A model generated the notes under the pieces. That model made no database searches, was not told the origin of the DNA, and saw only the letters and a list, made by a program, of their open reading frames with translations. From Pirellulaceae bacterium (GTDB lineage Bacteria > Planctomycetota > Planctomycetia > Pirellulales > Pirellulaceae), in contig JASLRF010000282.1 of the NCBI GenBank assembly GCA_030744095.1, positions 1 through 5,268 of the forward strand: 5,268 nucleotides of DNA, written 5' to 3'. Each line of letters begins with the position of its first letter. The first letter of the stretch is position 1. Both the position numbers and the translations under genes were made by a program. This document shows, one piece after another, positions 5,199-5,268 of the stretch.

Positions 5199-5268
5199 AT
5201 GGTGCTTGCATCGCAATGTTGGCAAGACAAACAAACAAGCAAGCGGACAGCTGCCGTGGCGGGCGATT

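Overview
The window looks like ordinary chromosomal backbone from a free-living, flagellated, moderately GC-rich bacterium. A planctomycete of the Rhodopirellula/Pirellula type is my best guess, from the style of the proteins, the loose gene packing, weak Shine-Dalgarno sequences and a palindromic intergenic element. This is inference from memory, not a database result.

Layout, left to right. (1) Positions 1-627, minus strand: a two-gene operon. It holds a small two-helix membrane protein (627 to 379) followed after 21 bases by the N-terminal third of an M20D-type metallo-amidohydrolase (357 to 1), which runs off the window. (2) Positions 628-1105: a gene-poor stretch containing a 99-bp palindromic element (838-936) and several smaller repeats. 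(3) Positions 1106-2612, plus strand: a large signalling protein with a receiver domain, a PAS domain and a SpoIIE/RsbU-type PP2C phosphatase domain. Its natural ATG start lies one frame away from the body of the gene, with a run of nine C in between. (4) Positions 2624-3133, minus strand: fliS, the flagellin export chaperone, converging on the phosphatase gene with 11 bases between the stop codons. (5) Positions 3134-3432: about 300 bases with no gene and a 10-bp perfect inverted repeat. (6) Positions 3433-5137, minus strand: prfB (peptide chain release factor 2) followed 36 bases later by an uncharacterised 187-residue protein. prfB is split into two frames by the classic CTT-TGA-C autoregulatory +1 frameshift site, so the full gene begins at 5137 and not at the in-frame GTG at 5046. 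(7) Positions 5138-5268: prfB leader and probable promoter.

Functionally the genes are a mixture: translation termination, flagellar assembly, stress or sigma-factor-type signalling and amide hydrolysis. I see no shared pathway apart from the two short minus-strand operons. I found no mobile genes, CRISPR array, tRNA or rRNA. The observations most worth a second look are the C9 frame offset at the start of the phosphatase gene, the palindromic intergenic element, and the prfB recoding site, whose upstream Shine-Dalgarno-like stimulator is degenerate. I do not see convincing evidence of a wholly new biological system.
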